Shown one piece after another: positions 11,363 to 23,822 of a DNA stretch of 64,000 nucleotides. The DNA is from Anseranas semipalmata (lineage: Eukaryota > Chordata > Aves > Anseriformes > Anseranatidae). Position numbers and translations under genes: made by a program. A model generated the notes under the pieces. That model saw nothing but the letters and a program-made list of their open reading frames with translations. It had not been told where the DNA came from and did not search any database. The DNA lies in the NCBI GenBank assembly GCA_013399115.1, contig VXAA01002195.1, positions 9,182 through 73,181 on the forward strand, written 5' to 3'. Position 1 is the first letter of the stretch, and each line of letters begins with the position of its first letter.

Positions 11363-13984
11363 TTTTCCTTTCTAAAAAAAGAATGTTTGTCAATTTCATT
11401 GAATTTCACATTCTATTTCAAATAACAAAATAGTATTCTTTCTAAAAATATAAAAATTAAATATGTTCTCCAGCAAAGAGATGGCAGAAGATACTAAATA
11501 AACTTGGGGGATTAAATTCAGATGTGCAAACTTCAGTTGAACTTCTGTAGATCCACTAACACCGCAGAAGGAAATACCAGGCACTACAGTTTTCTACAAA
11601 AAGTCTGAAAGAATAGCTAACAGGAATTCTTGAATGTAGCATTTTAAATGAAAGCCAGAGTGCCCTTCCAAGTCTACCTTTTTTATCCAAATTAATTTAC
11701 TTCTACTGCACTTCTTCTTTGGCCCACTGCCATTTATTTTCATTGTATATGCTCAATTTTGTTGAAAAAAAAATCAGCTGCCATGTACAAGAGGTTCTGC
11801 AATGGATCTTGCTAAATTGATTTCAATACTTAAATATTAAGTTTGAGTTAGTGATCACTAACTGGGAGAGGTAAGAGTTGAAAGAAAGTATGTTAACTTG
11901 GATTTTTTTCTTAGTTAAATTTGGTCCTGATCTGCCAGTTAAGTAACTGCAAATCAGATGCATGATCAGAGTTCTGTGTTTCCAATCTAATTCTTACAGA
12001 CAAGCCAAAAGACAATGGTGAACTGTCTCATTTTCCAAATTAAATTTATATATACGAATGATTTGAATGATTTTCTTGAATACCCAACTTGTTTTCCAGG
12101 CACATAAATTGATGGAAGGAGCTACATCTCTAACTTTAAAGCTGACTCCTTATCGTAGTCAATGAAAACATGGCTTCTGAAGTTACCTAGTGATTGACAG
12201 ATACCCAGGTAAGTAGGGGAGAGTAAGGCTGCTTCCTTTGTACTGTGCGGGACTACAGTCCTGCAGCTCAGGTGTATCTTCTGCCTCCACATCTGGAGAA
12301 GATCTTAGTGATGTTTACTTCTACTAGACACAGCTGTCCTCTCCGCCTCACGTCAGACATATGGGCACTAACTGCTTTCTCTAGAGAAGAAGAAATTGAT
12401 ACGATGGAGCAGAGCAGGGGACAAACTGGGACATGGCAGTTTGTCTTTCTGCAGTTAGACTACAGCCAGAAGTACTACAGCACAATGGTAATCAGGATAT
12501 ATTTGACAAATGATTTTTACCTAGCTAAACAGGAACTGCAACTACACAATATAGACCCATAGGATCTACCAGCCATCCAATCTACTAAACTGGAAATTGA
12601 ATGAAAATTAATGGGAAAAAAACAATGAAGATGGAGGGGAAAGAAATGTTTCACCTAACAGAAAAGTCACAACATGTCATAAAACATGTTACAATAAATA
12701 TGAAAAACAATATACAGTACAGTGGAGGTACCACATTACAATATTCTGTAAAGGGAAAGGCTTGGTCTGTGAATATTTTGTTCTGCTTTGCACATTTTTC
12801 TTTTTCATTGCTGACAGAGACAACTGGAAGAAGGAAAAGGCTGAGATTCAACAAGCAACTATCAAATAAATGCTCTGTAACAATGACTGTTTATTCAGAC
12901 TCAGGACCCCTGTAAGAGAAGAGAAGCCACAATATTTCAGTGAGGTTTAACATTGGGAAGGGTAATGCTGTAAAGATGAATTCTACTTCCAATAAAAAGA
13001 GCAGCTAAAATGGTGAATTGCTGGCAGGCAGCTCAGAGATTCTTCAGAAACCCAATGAGGTATACAAAATAAATGTATTCTTCTCTCAAAAAAGACTTTG
13101 AAAGGATATCAGAAAGAGTGTGAGATAAGACGAGAGGTCAAGAAGGCTGTTAGAAACAAAATATCCAAAATGAAGACCTCTGACTAGTTAAATGTATAGT
13201 CACAATAAGGCAAATCCTAGAAGACTTTGAAGAGCAGCATGTCAAAGCATAAAGAAACCTCTGATAAAAACTATCACGAGCAGGAAGCTTGCCCAGACAA
13301 TCTGTGGATACCGTAAGGGCTTTACGAAAAATAGGCAGTCACAAAAAAGTTGTGGAGGAAAGTAAAATAATTTATTTGCATTGGTGTTTTTTGGAAAGGG
13401 ATTTAGAAGTCTTCACGTAGTGGATACTTTCTTTGCAGAGAGAAGAGGCTGAGTGCGCAGGGTGTTTTCCCTGGCTGGCAGGGGAGTAGCAGGGATGCAT
13501 GGAGCCAGTATCTTGGCATTGATGTGTCGATGCCTCTTCCAAACCTGACAGCATTGCCACCATCCTAACAGCTTCCTAGCAGTCTCAAATGGAAATATCA
13601 TTAGGAGGGCAAAGTGGCTGACCAAATCAGTAAATCAAATAGCATAAAGCTGCCGAATCTTAATGGTACTCAGCCAGAATTGTAAAGGGATTCCTATCAA
13701 AATGGTGGAAGTATTAATGGTGTTACAGAACTGGTAGATACCCTGGCTGTGTTTTTGTTTAGTCTTTCTCCTCATAAAGTGATCCAGCAGTATCACAGGC
13801 TCAGGAAACAGCACTGTTATTAAGAGTGTTTTGGATTAACTGGGAACTGAAGGCATTGGCAATGCCTAGACCACCCAGTAGCAACGACTTTGTGCCCCCT
13901 TTCCAAATGGATAGCATTTTGTGCACTCTGTTTGGATATCATGTTTTGTCAACTGTGTCTGGAATTAAGCAGAGAGAATAATTG

Positions 13985-14344
13985 ACTCAATTGGGATTAA
14001 TTGACCTCATTAATGTTTATAAATATGTAAAGAGTGAGTGTCAGGAGGATGGAGCCAGGCTCTTCTCCTTGACATCCAACAATAAGACAAGGGGCAATGG
14101 GTGCAAGCTGGAACATAGGAGGTTCCACTTCAATATGAGAAGAAACTTCCTCACGGTGAGGGTGACGGAGCACTGGAACAGGCTGCCCAGAGAGGCTGTG
14201 GAGTCTCCTTCTCTGGAGACATTCAAAACCCGCCTGGATGCATTCCTGTGTGACCTGGTCTAGGTGTTCCTGCTCCGGCAGGGGGATTGGACTAGATGAC
14301 CTTTCAAGGTCCCTTCCAATCCCTAACATTCTGTGATTCTGTGA
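13985..14344 (+). mobile_element. CR1 LINE 3' fragment with open ORF2 C-terminus
   Basis: The reading frame to the stop at 14261-14263 encodes the CR1 ORF2 C-terminal region without interruption ([26 protein letters not shown], then LDAFLCDLV). Typical CR1 3' UTR words follow, and the tail ends in CTGTGATTCTGTGA at 14331-14344. The first residues diverge, so the left edge lies between 13985 and about 14005. It is 5'-truncated, as most CR1 copies are, and has no reverse transcriptase core, so it cannot move on its own. Confidence 0.93.
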
Positions 14345-14684
14345 AACAGCTGAATTTTTAGTAACGGATATGCAACAGAAAACTTGCATGGCCAATAATA
14401 AACAGTAAGCATATTTGCAAGGATAAAATAATTGAAAGCTATCTGTCAGGCACATCAAATAATTGCCCTGCTGTAGTAAGCAAAAGAAAGTTTCTTTGTA
14501 TTAGGTTCACTAGTGGAAATTAAAGACTGTAGTCCAGTGTTAGCCGTTGGTTCAAGGAGACTGCTGCAGCGTTGCAGATGCATGTGCCTGTTCTTACATT
14601 CTTCTCTTAAGTGTCTGGAGGTCACATTGGAGACAAGTTGCTGGGTTAGGTGGACATTTGGACTAAGTAGAGCGTATCTTCCCT

Positions 14685-14729
14685 TCTTACTAAATTGTCA
14701 ATGATCTTACTAAATTATCTTACTAAATT
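14685..14729. repeat. Triplicated 12-mer TCTTACTAAATT
   Basis: Copies at 14685-14696, 14705-14716 and 14718-14729 suggest replication slippage. Confidence 0.8.
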
Positions 14730-16759
14730 GTTATGAATGGCAGGAGACCAGAGAATGTCTACAACCTCACCACGGTCGCATAGCCAGAATCTTTGATGAC
14801 TATTCAAAGTGCAAGGCCCATGTAGTTAATGGATATTTTACCCTCATCACTGAGAACTATATAGGAAATAGCACTGATATGCTATATATGACAAAGACAA
14901 TTCCATTTGCAGATAGGCTTTTAAAAAGCCTCCAAATCATGTATACCTTTTAAAGTTATTTTGAAAGGATCTGGGGTTATATAGATCTAAACAAATTTCT
15001 TTCTAGAATTGCTTTTAAAACCAGCAGCTCACCCCTACTGCCTTTTTTTTTTTCTTTTTGGATAGAAAATATTGTCCTCATAAAAGAAATGCTTCCACGT
15101 TTCTTGCTTTTTGCATTCCTCTGACTTGGGATATGAATTGAGCAAACCCAGTGCTACACAGCACGTAACAAGCAGCATTTGGTTATTACACACAAATCAG
15201 CTCTTACCTGAGCATCTTCAGCTTGCTAATTTTATGGGTTTTTTTCTTTCATATCTGCCAAAGTTTTTATCCCCTTATTTTGTGCTAATTTAAAGATTGC
15301 CTTTCAACTCAGGGGATCCTTTCTCTGACAACAAAAGGTATTTTACTGTACCAGGATGCCAACTTCCCATCAGTGGCCTAGCAGAACTGGTTTCATCTTT
15401 ATTTTTTATCATGATGTATGAGGTCTAAATGATGCTTGACAGAGAGCCTAAATAAATTTGTTTTTAAGATGCAGTGAGTTTGCCATCATCATCATTTTGA
15501 GCTGTCAAGCTCAAAAGCATCTTCTTATGATTTCCAGGACAAGGATCATCACACTCCAAATCGGTCAGGTTACAGCAAGGGGAATGCAGGAAGACGCAGA
15601 GGATGTGGCAAGTTGGGGTAGGAGAGCCCTTCCTCACGACCCCAAAGTCTCGGGCATTAGGTAGGTCTAATCAGGAGCTAGAAAATTCCAAAATCTCAAA
15701 CCTAAGGATTCCCCTTACTTCCCTGGATATTCTTTTTCCCCTTTGCAAGAGAGGGGTGACAAAGTGGGTCTGTCATTCAGCAGCTTCAGCTTTCCCCCTT
15801 CTCTCTTAATTGCTGTCCATCGCTGCAGTCTCCAGTTCCCTTTTGCCTTTTTCCAAGAGCTGCCCTTTCTCAGCAGGCCGCTGGTGCTGCAGTGCAAGGA
15901 CATCCACAGAAATCACCCATCGCCAAACCGTGCAGCTCCAAAGGCATCAGGCAGGAGAAGGCAGCGGTTGCTATTTACCAATTCAATCCCCCAGGGAAAC
16001 ATTTCCTTCCTGACATCAGAGTGAGCAGTCAGCTAGACTCCCTGCTTGAGAGGGAAGCAAGGGCAAGCTTCCACTTTGCTCCCCCTGAGCAAGAGGCAGG
16101 GAAGACCATCAGAGAGGAGGGGCAGGTCCTGCACACCCTGCGGGCTCGCCGCTGGCTCCCTTTCTCCGCAGATATGGTTGAGTTCACTGCTTGGCAAGGT
16201 AGCATGTGCTACGCTGCACCAGGGCTGCGCAGCAGCAGCTCATCTCTCCCTTGATGCTTTGGCTGCTTCTGCAGCCTGGTTTCTTGTTGAAATGGACTCC
16301 AGGATTTATTGTCAATGCTGGATTGCCAATCCCTTCAGCCTGCTTTCTGTGAGAACAAATAAAGCAGATGTTTTTGTTGTGGTGGTTGATGACTGTTTTT
16401 TAGTTTTAATTAAGCAACATATTTTCAGTCCCTGGAGTTCTCTGTGCTGAGGCTGTTCTTGTGGTTTGTTTTTTGTTTGTTTTCCTTTCCGGAAGAAGTC
16501 ACAGAAAAATGTCATGACTCTTTAATGCTCACTCCATTTCATTCATCAAGCTCTTTCTGGCCAGGGTTAGTGTGCCTTCAGTCCAGCCACGGCTTTACCA
16601 AAATACAGTCACCCTTGCCAGTGGCTGCGCCTGGCCTTAGATCACTGCAGACCCCTGCGTCTGCCGCCACAGTTTTCACAGAATAGCTCGGGCTGGCCCT
16701 GCTTTCCCCAGGAACAGCAGCAGCCCTCCTCAGATGGCAGCAACAACCTACCTCTACAT

Positions 16760-16779
16760 CCCCCCCCCCCCCGCCCCCC
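16760..16779. repeat. C13-G-C6 tract
   Basis: Thirteen C, one G, then six C. The minus strand is a G-run that could form a quadruplex and is prone to sequencing error. Confidence 0.85.
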
Positions 16780-19349
16780 GTGCATTTGCTAAATTCAGTC
16801 TTTTCTGGTAGCAGAAGAGGAGCCCGCAGTGTGGTCCCAGGATGCTGATTACTGCTGGTAAAGGTACTGGTCAAAGGCTGATCTTCTGTCCCTTGTGATA
16901 CCAACGAGTGAGCAGGGGCAGGAATAGCCATTGGCCTGTCCAGGATATGTTCACTGCTCAAACTCCCATGGTGCATCTCCTGGAGGGAAAAGTCCCCAGC
17001 CTAGATGGACATGTGTCGTAAACCTGACTTGTCCCATGGACCTGCAGCTAGGCTATGATGGTAGAAGTGAGTACACAGCAGAGCCACAGCAGCTGTTTGA
17101 TTTGCAGCTCATGTCAACTCAGTGTTTTCTTTGCGTTTACACTTAATTTGACTTACCAGTGAATGTTGTATCCTTCTCCAGAGATGAGACAAAGCATTCA
17201 TCAGAGCAGAGTAGTTTCCCCTATTCTGTTTAGCATTTTTCTGCTTCTGCTTGATTCTATTAAAGGCTGTTTTAATGAGCACTCGTTACATGTACGCATC
17301 TGTCTCCAGAGATCTAAGCAGCAGAATCTCCTTCTTTTCCGCTGCTTTACAAAGTGATGCGACACTTTATTTTAGTCATGTTAAAACAGAACAAAATGCT
17401 GCTCTGTTTCCCTTTCAATCATCTCACCTTCAGCGGTGATTTGCAAAATGACTGTTGCTTTTTCCTCCACTTAGAAGTTATTTTTTACACCATTTAAATG
17501 ACAGCTTAATCATAGGATAAAGGACTTCCCCAAGCTCAGGTCTTTTCCATGTGTCAAAATATCTGTGGATTCCATATTTAACATCAGACAGAGCTGTGCT
17601 GCAGCAGTAGGGGAAGCTTGCCTGGTATTATATCACTGTGGAGAGCACTTCCTTCTGGAAAGCTGTTCTGAGATAAAAGTCAGCGGGGCGCTGATCCCCG
17701 CAGTGGAAACCAGCAGGAAAAATCCTGAACAGCAGCTAACTACCTCTAAGGATGTCAGTATACATGGAAAGGTAAGGCCATATGCAGAATAATTCAGGCC
17801 ATTTATGATAAAGTAGTAATATTGTTTTCAAATATAAAGAAGCTTTGGCAAATACATGTGAAGCACTTCACAGCAGATGGTAACGCGAGCAGAAAGAGGT
17901 CATGTCAAGCACGCAGGAAATACAAATATCTGCTGCTCTTCCTTCTTGCTTCCCTGCCCCGGTGCTTGCTGCCAGAAAGTGGGGAGTAAGACTTGACAAC
18001 TTAAAATTACCATGTTGAGCTTACAGGCTGGTGTCAACCAGCAGGTTGGTGATGCAGAAGCAAATGGCAGTGTGAAAAAGGAGCCAGTAACATGAAGGGC
18101 TCGCCGTGGGAAAGATGCTGATGCTTCATGAGTTCTGTGGGGCTTTGGTGTCTGGGCACCACCTCCCCTCATGTGCCGCAGACGTGCCTCCAGTCCCAAC
18201 CAGTGAAAATCCAACTGGAGATGCAGCAGCTGGGAGCTTCTGGATCAGGTTAGAGGCTGTAAGAAGCATATGGTTTACTTGACCCCTTAACTTATATAAA
18301 AGTTACAGAAAGCCTTGTCTCCAGTAGGGTTGTGCCAGGTGCTTGCTAACACAGATGAAGAATGGCTTCATTTTGCTCCTGGAGAAGACAGAGCCCAAGA
18401 GGTATTTTGCAACCAGCATCAATTGGTTCAGCTGCAGCAGAGATAATGTTTCCTGCAGAAAGGTCACAGGCCATTTACCGTTTTCTGAGTCAAAAACAAT
18501 CCTTAAAACTCCGTCTAAAAACCAGTGAGCAGCTGTGTAGAGCCCTGTGACTGCCCCTGGGTTGCAGCAGCTGTGAGAACCAGAACTAGGAGCAAAATCC
18601 TGCCCAGGAGAGCTTACAGGTTTGTTGCTGATGGTAAAACCAGAAGCCCAGTGGTTGATCTCAGGCTGGTTGTGGCTCAGAGAAATTCCACTGCTGTTCA
18701 CAGAGCAAGTGTGTAAGTAGAAGAGCAGGACTGTACCAAGCATGCACATCATCACAGCTAGACTTCTAGGATGTGGTGTTTCAGAAATACATGGGGTAAT
18801 GAGCCACATATAATTTGAGAGCCTGTCCTCTCTTGGGCGAACGTAAAAGACTTTCGGAAATAACCTCTGGCTCTGCTTTCCCTCTGGTTCTCCATCAGGA
18901 GCAACAGAGGCCCAGGTAGCTTGTGAGGTAATGGAGATGACATTTGAGATGCCTGTGAACTGGGACCATGGGAAGCCAGCGGGGCAGCTGGGAGGGAACC
19001 AGCCTGGAGGAAGGATTTGAGCTTGCTGCCTGTGCTTTGAGCTGCAGGGAGGGCATACAGGCGCTGAGAGGGGGGCACAATCCCTGCGTGCCAGTAGCCC
19101 AGGACAACATCTTCCCAGGGTATAATATCAAATTTAGCAGCAGAAAGGAGCTGAGGGGAAGCTTTTACAATTCTATAAAATGTGCAGACCTCTGTGCTTT
19201 ATCCTACAAAGTCTTTATAATGCCTGAATTCTGATCAGGCTGATCAGCAAATCAACATCACATTGTGCTGCCTTTTTATGTTAAGGGGTTCATTTTATGA
19301 ACACACAGCCATATGGGAAGTGTGTGACTTTTTTTTTTTCCTTATACCT

Positions 19350-20700
19350 GGTCAGTATTTTCCTTGTTTTATAACTTGTGACCATTGCTTCTTGTCCTGC
19401 TGCCATGCACTTCTGAGAAGTTTGTCTCTCCTGAGAAAGAAAGCAATTAGGTATCCCCTTATCCCTATCTTCTTCAGGCTGAACAACTCAACTCTCCTGG
19501 GCTCTTCTCATACATCCTCCAGCCCTCTCACCATCTTAGCAGCACTCCACTGGCCCCTCTCCAGTTGAAGAACTCTCTTATGTGGGCAGCACAGGACTGG
19601 ACACAGTACTCCAGCTGTCTTTTCATACCTGCTAAGTAGAGAAGAATTATCATTGCTGGCTGTGTTCTCGCTAATGCCACCCTCTATGTTGTATCACTTC
19701 AACCATGCTTTGCTGCCTCACATTGAACTTGCTGTCCACGGGGACCTTTCCAGCCAGTACCGATGCATGGGCTTAATCCACACCAGGTGTAAGAATTTGC
19801 ATTCATTTCTGGTGAACTTCATGAGGTTTCTGTCAGACCATTCCTCCAGCTTACCAAAATCCCTGTCAAGTGATAGGACACAAGGAAATGGTCTCAAGTT
19901 GCACCAGGGAAGGTTTAGACTGGACATCAGGAAGAATTTCTTCATAGAGCGGGTGGTCAAGCATTGGAACGGGCTGCCCAGGGAAGTGGTGGAGTCCCCA
20001 TCCCTGCTGGTATTTAAGAGATGTGTGGACGTGGTATAGTGATGGGACTCAGTAGGTCAGGTTGATGGTTGGCTTGATGACCTTGAAGGTCTTTTCCAAT
20101 AGATTTAAAAATAAAAAATAAAAATAATCCCTGTGAACAGCAGCCCTGCCCTCCAGTGTACCCACTTCTCCTCCCAATTTGGTGTCATCTGTGAGCTTAC
20201 ATGGATCCCATCCCATCATTCAGGTCACTGATGTGAGGCAGTAATGTTAGGCAGTAATGGCCCACGTGTCAGCCTCTGAAGAATAGTTGTCATCAGCTGC
20301 CAGATCTAGTGACCCTTCAAGCCTGACAGTCCTGCTTTCTCATTCAGACTGCAAGTCCACCCATCCTCTCCTACCTCGCACTAGTATCGCCTGGGGAAAC
20401 CATGCTGGAAGCCTTGCCCCATGCTCTCCCTCATCCACAGAGCCCCAGAGGTAGCTGTGACCTTGCTAAAGCGGTGCTGGCTGCTCCTGGTTGCCTTCTG
20501 GTCCTCCACGTGCCTTGAAATGGCTCACAGGAGGACTTGGTTCATAATGGTCCCAGGGTCTGAGCCTACAGCTGCCCATATTGCCCTTTTTGAAGGTGGC
20601 CATAAAACCTGCCTTTGTCTAGTCAGCAGGAAGCTGCCTTGATTGCCACGACTTCACAGAGATGTTAGAGGGCAGCCTCGCAGTGGTAACAGCGGCCTCG
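19350..20700 (-). mobile_element. Older CR1 LINE, - orientation, split by a nested insertion
   Basis: Read on the minus strand, 19350-19866 and 20126 to about 20700 are consecutive parts of CR1 ORF2. Antisense words typical of this region are visible, such as TTCTTCAGGCTGAACAAC near 19472, CTGGACACAGTACTCCAGCTG near 19596 and AATTTGGTGTCATCTGTGAGC at 20178. The copy is diverged, with many stops, so it is older than the element inside it. Both outer limits are approximate. Confidence 0.85.
19867..20125 (+). mobile_element. Younger CR1 fragment inserted into the older CR1
   Basis: The + strand codes for an uninterrupted CR1 ORF2 C-terminal segment ending at 20039 (GRFRLDIRKNFF, VKHWNGLPREVVESPS), followed by a CR1 3' UTR (GATGACCTTGAAGGTC near 20078) and an A-rich tail. 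The nonamer AATCCCTGT occurs just before it (19858-19866) and just after it (20126-20134), and the outer element resumes exactly there. It is 5'-truncated and lacks catalytic domains. Confidence 0.88.
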
Positions 20701-22146
20701 AGCAGCAATGCCTGCAGACTCCCGGCAGACACAGCTCTTCCCACCGCGCTTGGAACCCAGCTTCCCCTGAAAGCAGCATGGATGCGGGTGTAGATGCAGA
20801 AACCAGCACTGGGCAGGAGAAAAAACAGAGGATTTTATCTTGAAGCCACATTTTGAGATAAAGAGCCCCATGGAGGCTGCAAGGTTTGGGCTGCTCCTGC
20901 TTTCCTTTCACCAACCAGCAGCTGCAGAGGACACCTCCCTTTGAGCCCGTCCATCAGTGCTAAATGACAGACACACTTTGGGAACCCCAGGCTGGGTACC
21001 ATGATGCACTTTTTCATAAGTCCTTGAATGAGAGGTGTCACAAGTGGGAGCTGGGAGGTGATTTTGCCTTTTTTTTCCCCTCATACAGCTGAGGTGAGAA
21101 TGAATACTGAATGTTGCCACCAAATCTGTTCTCATGCTTGTAAAAGTATGTTTTTTACATCAAGAAGAGTCTGAAAAAGAATGTTCATGGACAGCAGGAG
21201 GATTAAGAACACAAGTTATTTTGCTTATTCAAGCAAAGCTAAAAAGTGACATGAGTATAGCATATTAGAAATACCATCTGGAAAAAAATGGAGGTCTGAG
21301 GAGCACATGAATCAAACAGAAAATGATGTAAGTTGAGCTAATGGACGGAAGCTGAAGCAAGTTAGGTCCACTTCAACACCCAGGTATGTAAGCAGTGGGT
21401 GACAGTCCCCAGGAAATGGGGGTTCCCATAGCTGATGATGGGACGGCTTGAGCCACTGGGCTCAGTAGAGGAATAAATGGGTGTGAAATAAAAAGAGCCT
21501 CTAAAATATTGGTGATGTGGCTTGACGATCTAATTGCCATTTCTGGCATTAAATGCTATGAATCAATGACCCACGGCAACACCAGAGTGTAAGCCATTGG
21601 TATGGCCTCCACAGGTTAAATATTGGATCTTCTTCTCCTACCTCTGGGAATCAGCTGCCTTAAAGTAGCAAATGACTTCACTGCCTAAATTTTGGGAGAG
21701 GGCAGGGAAAGAATGGGTCCCTAGCCATTTGTTTCACTTTTTACATAATGCTCTTTGTAATTTTAAGTATTTCCCCCATTATTCATAGCATTGAGTACAC
21801 ATAAAAGGTAAGTGAAATTAGACTGAGGTCTTCCTTGGCCCATGATAGGTTCATGTCCTATCAGAGGCAGAAATAGTATTTCAAAGAAAAAGTTAACACT
21901 TGAGTGTCTGTCTGCCCAATAGATAGACCAGAACAGGTAGAAAGATACCATTAAAAGTGTATCCTTTGAGAACCCAAATGGCTCACAGTCATTCAGCTCC
22001 AGCCCACCCTGTCGGCATACTTAAGGTCCTCAGGGCCAGATCATCTAAAACAGTCCAGGCAGGATGCTGTGTCTACAGGATACTTGGCACAACATACCCT
22101 GGTCCTCACCTTAGAATTGTAGATAACCTATACTGAATGCAGATTT

Positions 22147-22165
22147 TATATATATATATATATAT
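22147..22165. repeat. TA dinucleotide microsatellite
   Basis: About nine and a half TA units. Confidence 0.9.
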
Positions 22166-23804
22166 CAATTAACCACGATTTACTAGTCCACTTGAAATCA
22201 TTTAGGGGTATCAGTCTATTTGGTTGGGACTGACCCATAATTGCTGTAACATTTGGCTCTTTTATTCACAGTGCCAGACTGGAAAAGAACAGAGTGTACG
22301 TGAGTGAGTTAAAGCTGTCCTGTCCTTCTTGGGATGGAGGCAGAGGCAGAAAGAAGCGTGTACAATTTCTGGATGAAGTGGGCTTTCCATCTCCAGGAGT
22401 ACCAAAATGGCATCCTCAAAAACATGGAAGGCACAGGAGAAGAAAAAAAAAAAAAGCCGAGAAAAACAAAAGCAACAACAACAAAAAACCCTGGCACTGC
22501 TAGTATTGATGAACATATACTAATATTTATGAAACAAGAATTTTCTGTGGCAGCCAGTGTTTTGCTAAACTATTATATATTCCCAATACTATTTTCCACA
22601 TGATCTCCAGCACCTCTGCCATTATCTCTTTAAATATAATGCTGAAATAATAGAATAAAATACTGGGAGTCCGCAGTTTACAGAAATTCCCCCCTGCTCC
22701 AGTTTGACAGTGAGTGAAAACGCCCAAGTAACTGAAGTAGCAGCTTGCTTTTCGGTGTCCCAGATGACTGTATAAAACACTCGCTGGGAGGCCTGTTCAC
22801 AAACTGCTTTTGTATCTGATTTTAGGGTTTTGTCCTGTTGAAAAGTGTCTTTGAAAACTTCGGACCTGCAACAAGAAATTGTTCCTATGTTTTACATGCA
22901 TTCTTTTACATTTTCACACTCAAAAATACCTGATGGAAATCTTCACGTAAGCCATCTGGACTGCTTACCCCAGACCCACCACCATCCCACCCAGCCGAAA
23001 CCTGCTTGTGCAGCAGCTTCTATTTCCATCAGCCTGGGAGAAGCACATTTTCCCAGTTGATTTGCAGTCAGTCATCGGACAACCCAAGTGCTCACTCCCA
23101 AACGACACGTTTGCCCACCTTGAAACACAGCAGAAGTTGCCCTGTACCCACTCCCAGCAGCTGGCCTGGAAGGACATGTGCTGCTGGAGAGCTTCAACCC
23201 TTCAGCAGCTCAGTGTGGGCATAGCAGGGAGGCTTGTCCTGGGGAGAATATGGGCTACAAGCAGTGTCAAACTTCACCTTAAGGAAAAACATGCTTTCCT
23301 AACTTTTAGAAAGAAAACAACCGAGTCCTATTCTACTAACTCTCTGGTGATCCAGGTGTCACTGCAGTTCTATTCATAAACCTTGCAACCTCAGTCACTT
23401 TTTTTAAGCTTTGTTTAGTATTTGCATCAGCAGCATCATAACAAATCATCTGCATTTAGAAACTGGATTGCTGTGCAATGCCATGCCCCTTACCAGCAAG
23501 TTATTAATGCAGCAAGCATTAGGTTCTCAAATGAAGATAATTACCAGCACTTCCATCATATATGAAGCAAAGCAAATCAGATTTTTCAGGAATATTTAGC
23601 TTTTCAGTGGATGCCAAGAGCTTTTCAGGTCTTTACTGTAATAGTACAAGAGTATGTTGTACCATTTCAAATTGCTATTGACTTCACTTTTGTTTATTTC
23701 TGTTCTTATGCCATGTTTTCATGACCAAAACTTCCAATTTTCAGTGGTTGTAAGTGAAACATTTGTAGGAAAAAGTGACATTTTACTAAAACAGACTTGC
23801 CTGG

Positions 23805-23822
23805 AAAAAAAAAAAAAAAAAA
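23805..23822. repeat. A18 homopolymer
   Basis: Uninterrupted run of A. Confidence 0.9.

Larger units (their letters stand above)
9471..14000. other. Intergenic, no gene seen; includes an AT-rich repeat-poor block
   Basis: No convincing coding frame. The part from about 10600 to 11390 is AT-rich, free of recognisable repeats, holds two inverted-repeat hairpins and ends in AATAAA at 11357. The remainder to 14000 is unremarkable AT-rich sequence. Confidence 0.6.
14345..19349. other. Intergenic, no gene seen
   Basis: Three copies of TCTTACTAAATT lie at 14685, 14705 and 14718. GC content rises around 15800-16900, with a C-run at 16760-16779. The 100-170-codon frames here (for example 18303-18809 on the minus strand) show no domain or composition typical of a real exon. 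I recognise no repeat family in this stretch. Confidence 0.55.

Noticed and set aside
13997..14458. 153-codon minus-strand frame
   Set aside because: Antisense to the CR1 fragment whose + strand carries the real ORF2 C-terminus.
18303..18809. 168-codon minus-strand open frame
   Set aside because: No similarity to any family I know, no splice context, no codon pattern, and overlapping frames on the other strand. Likely chance.
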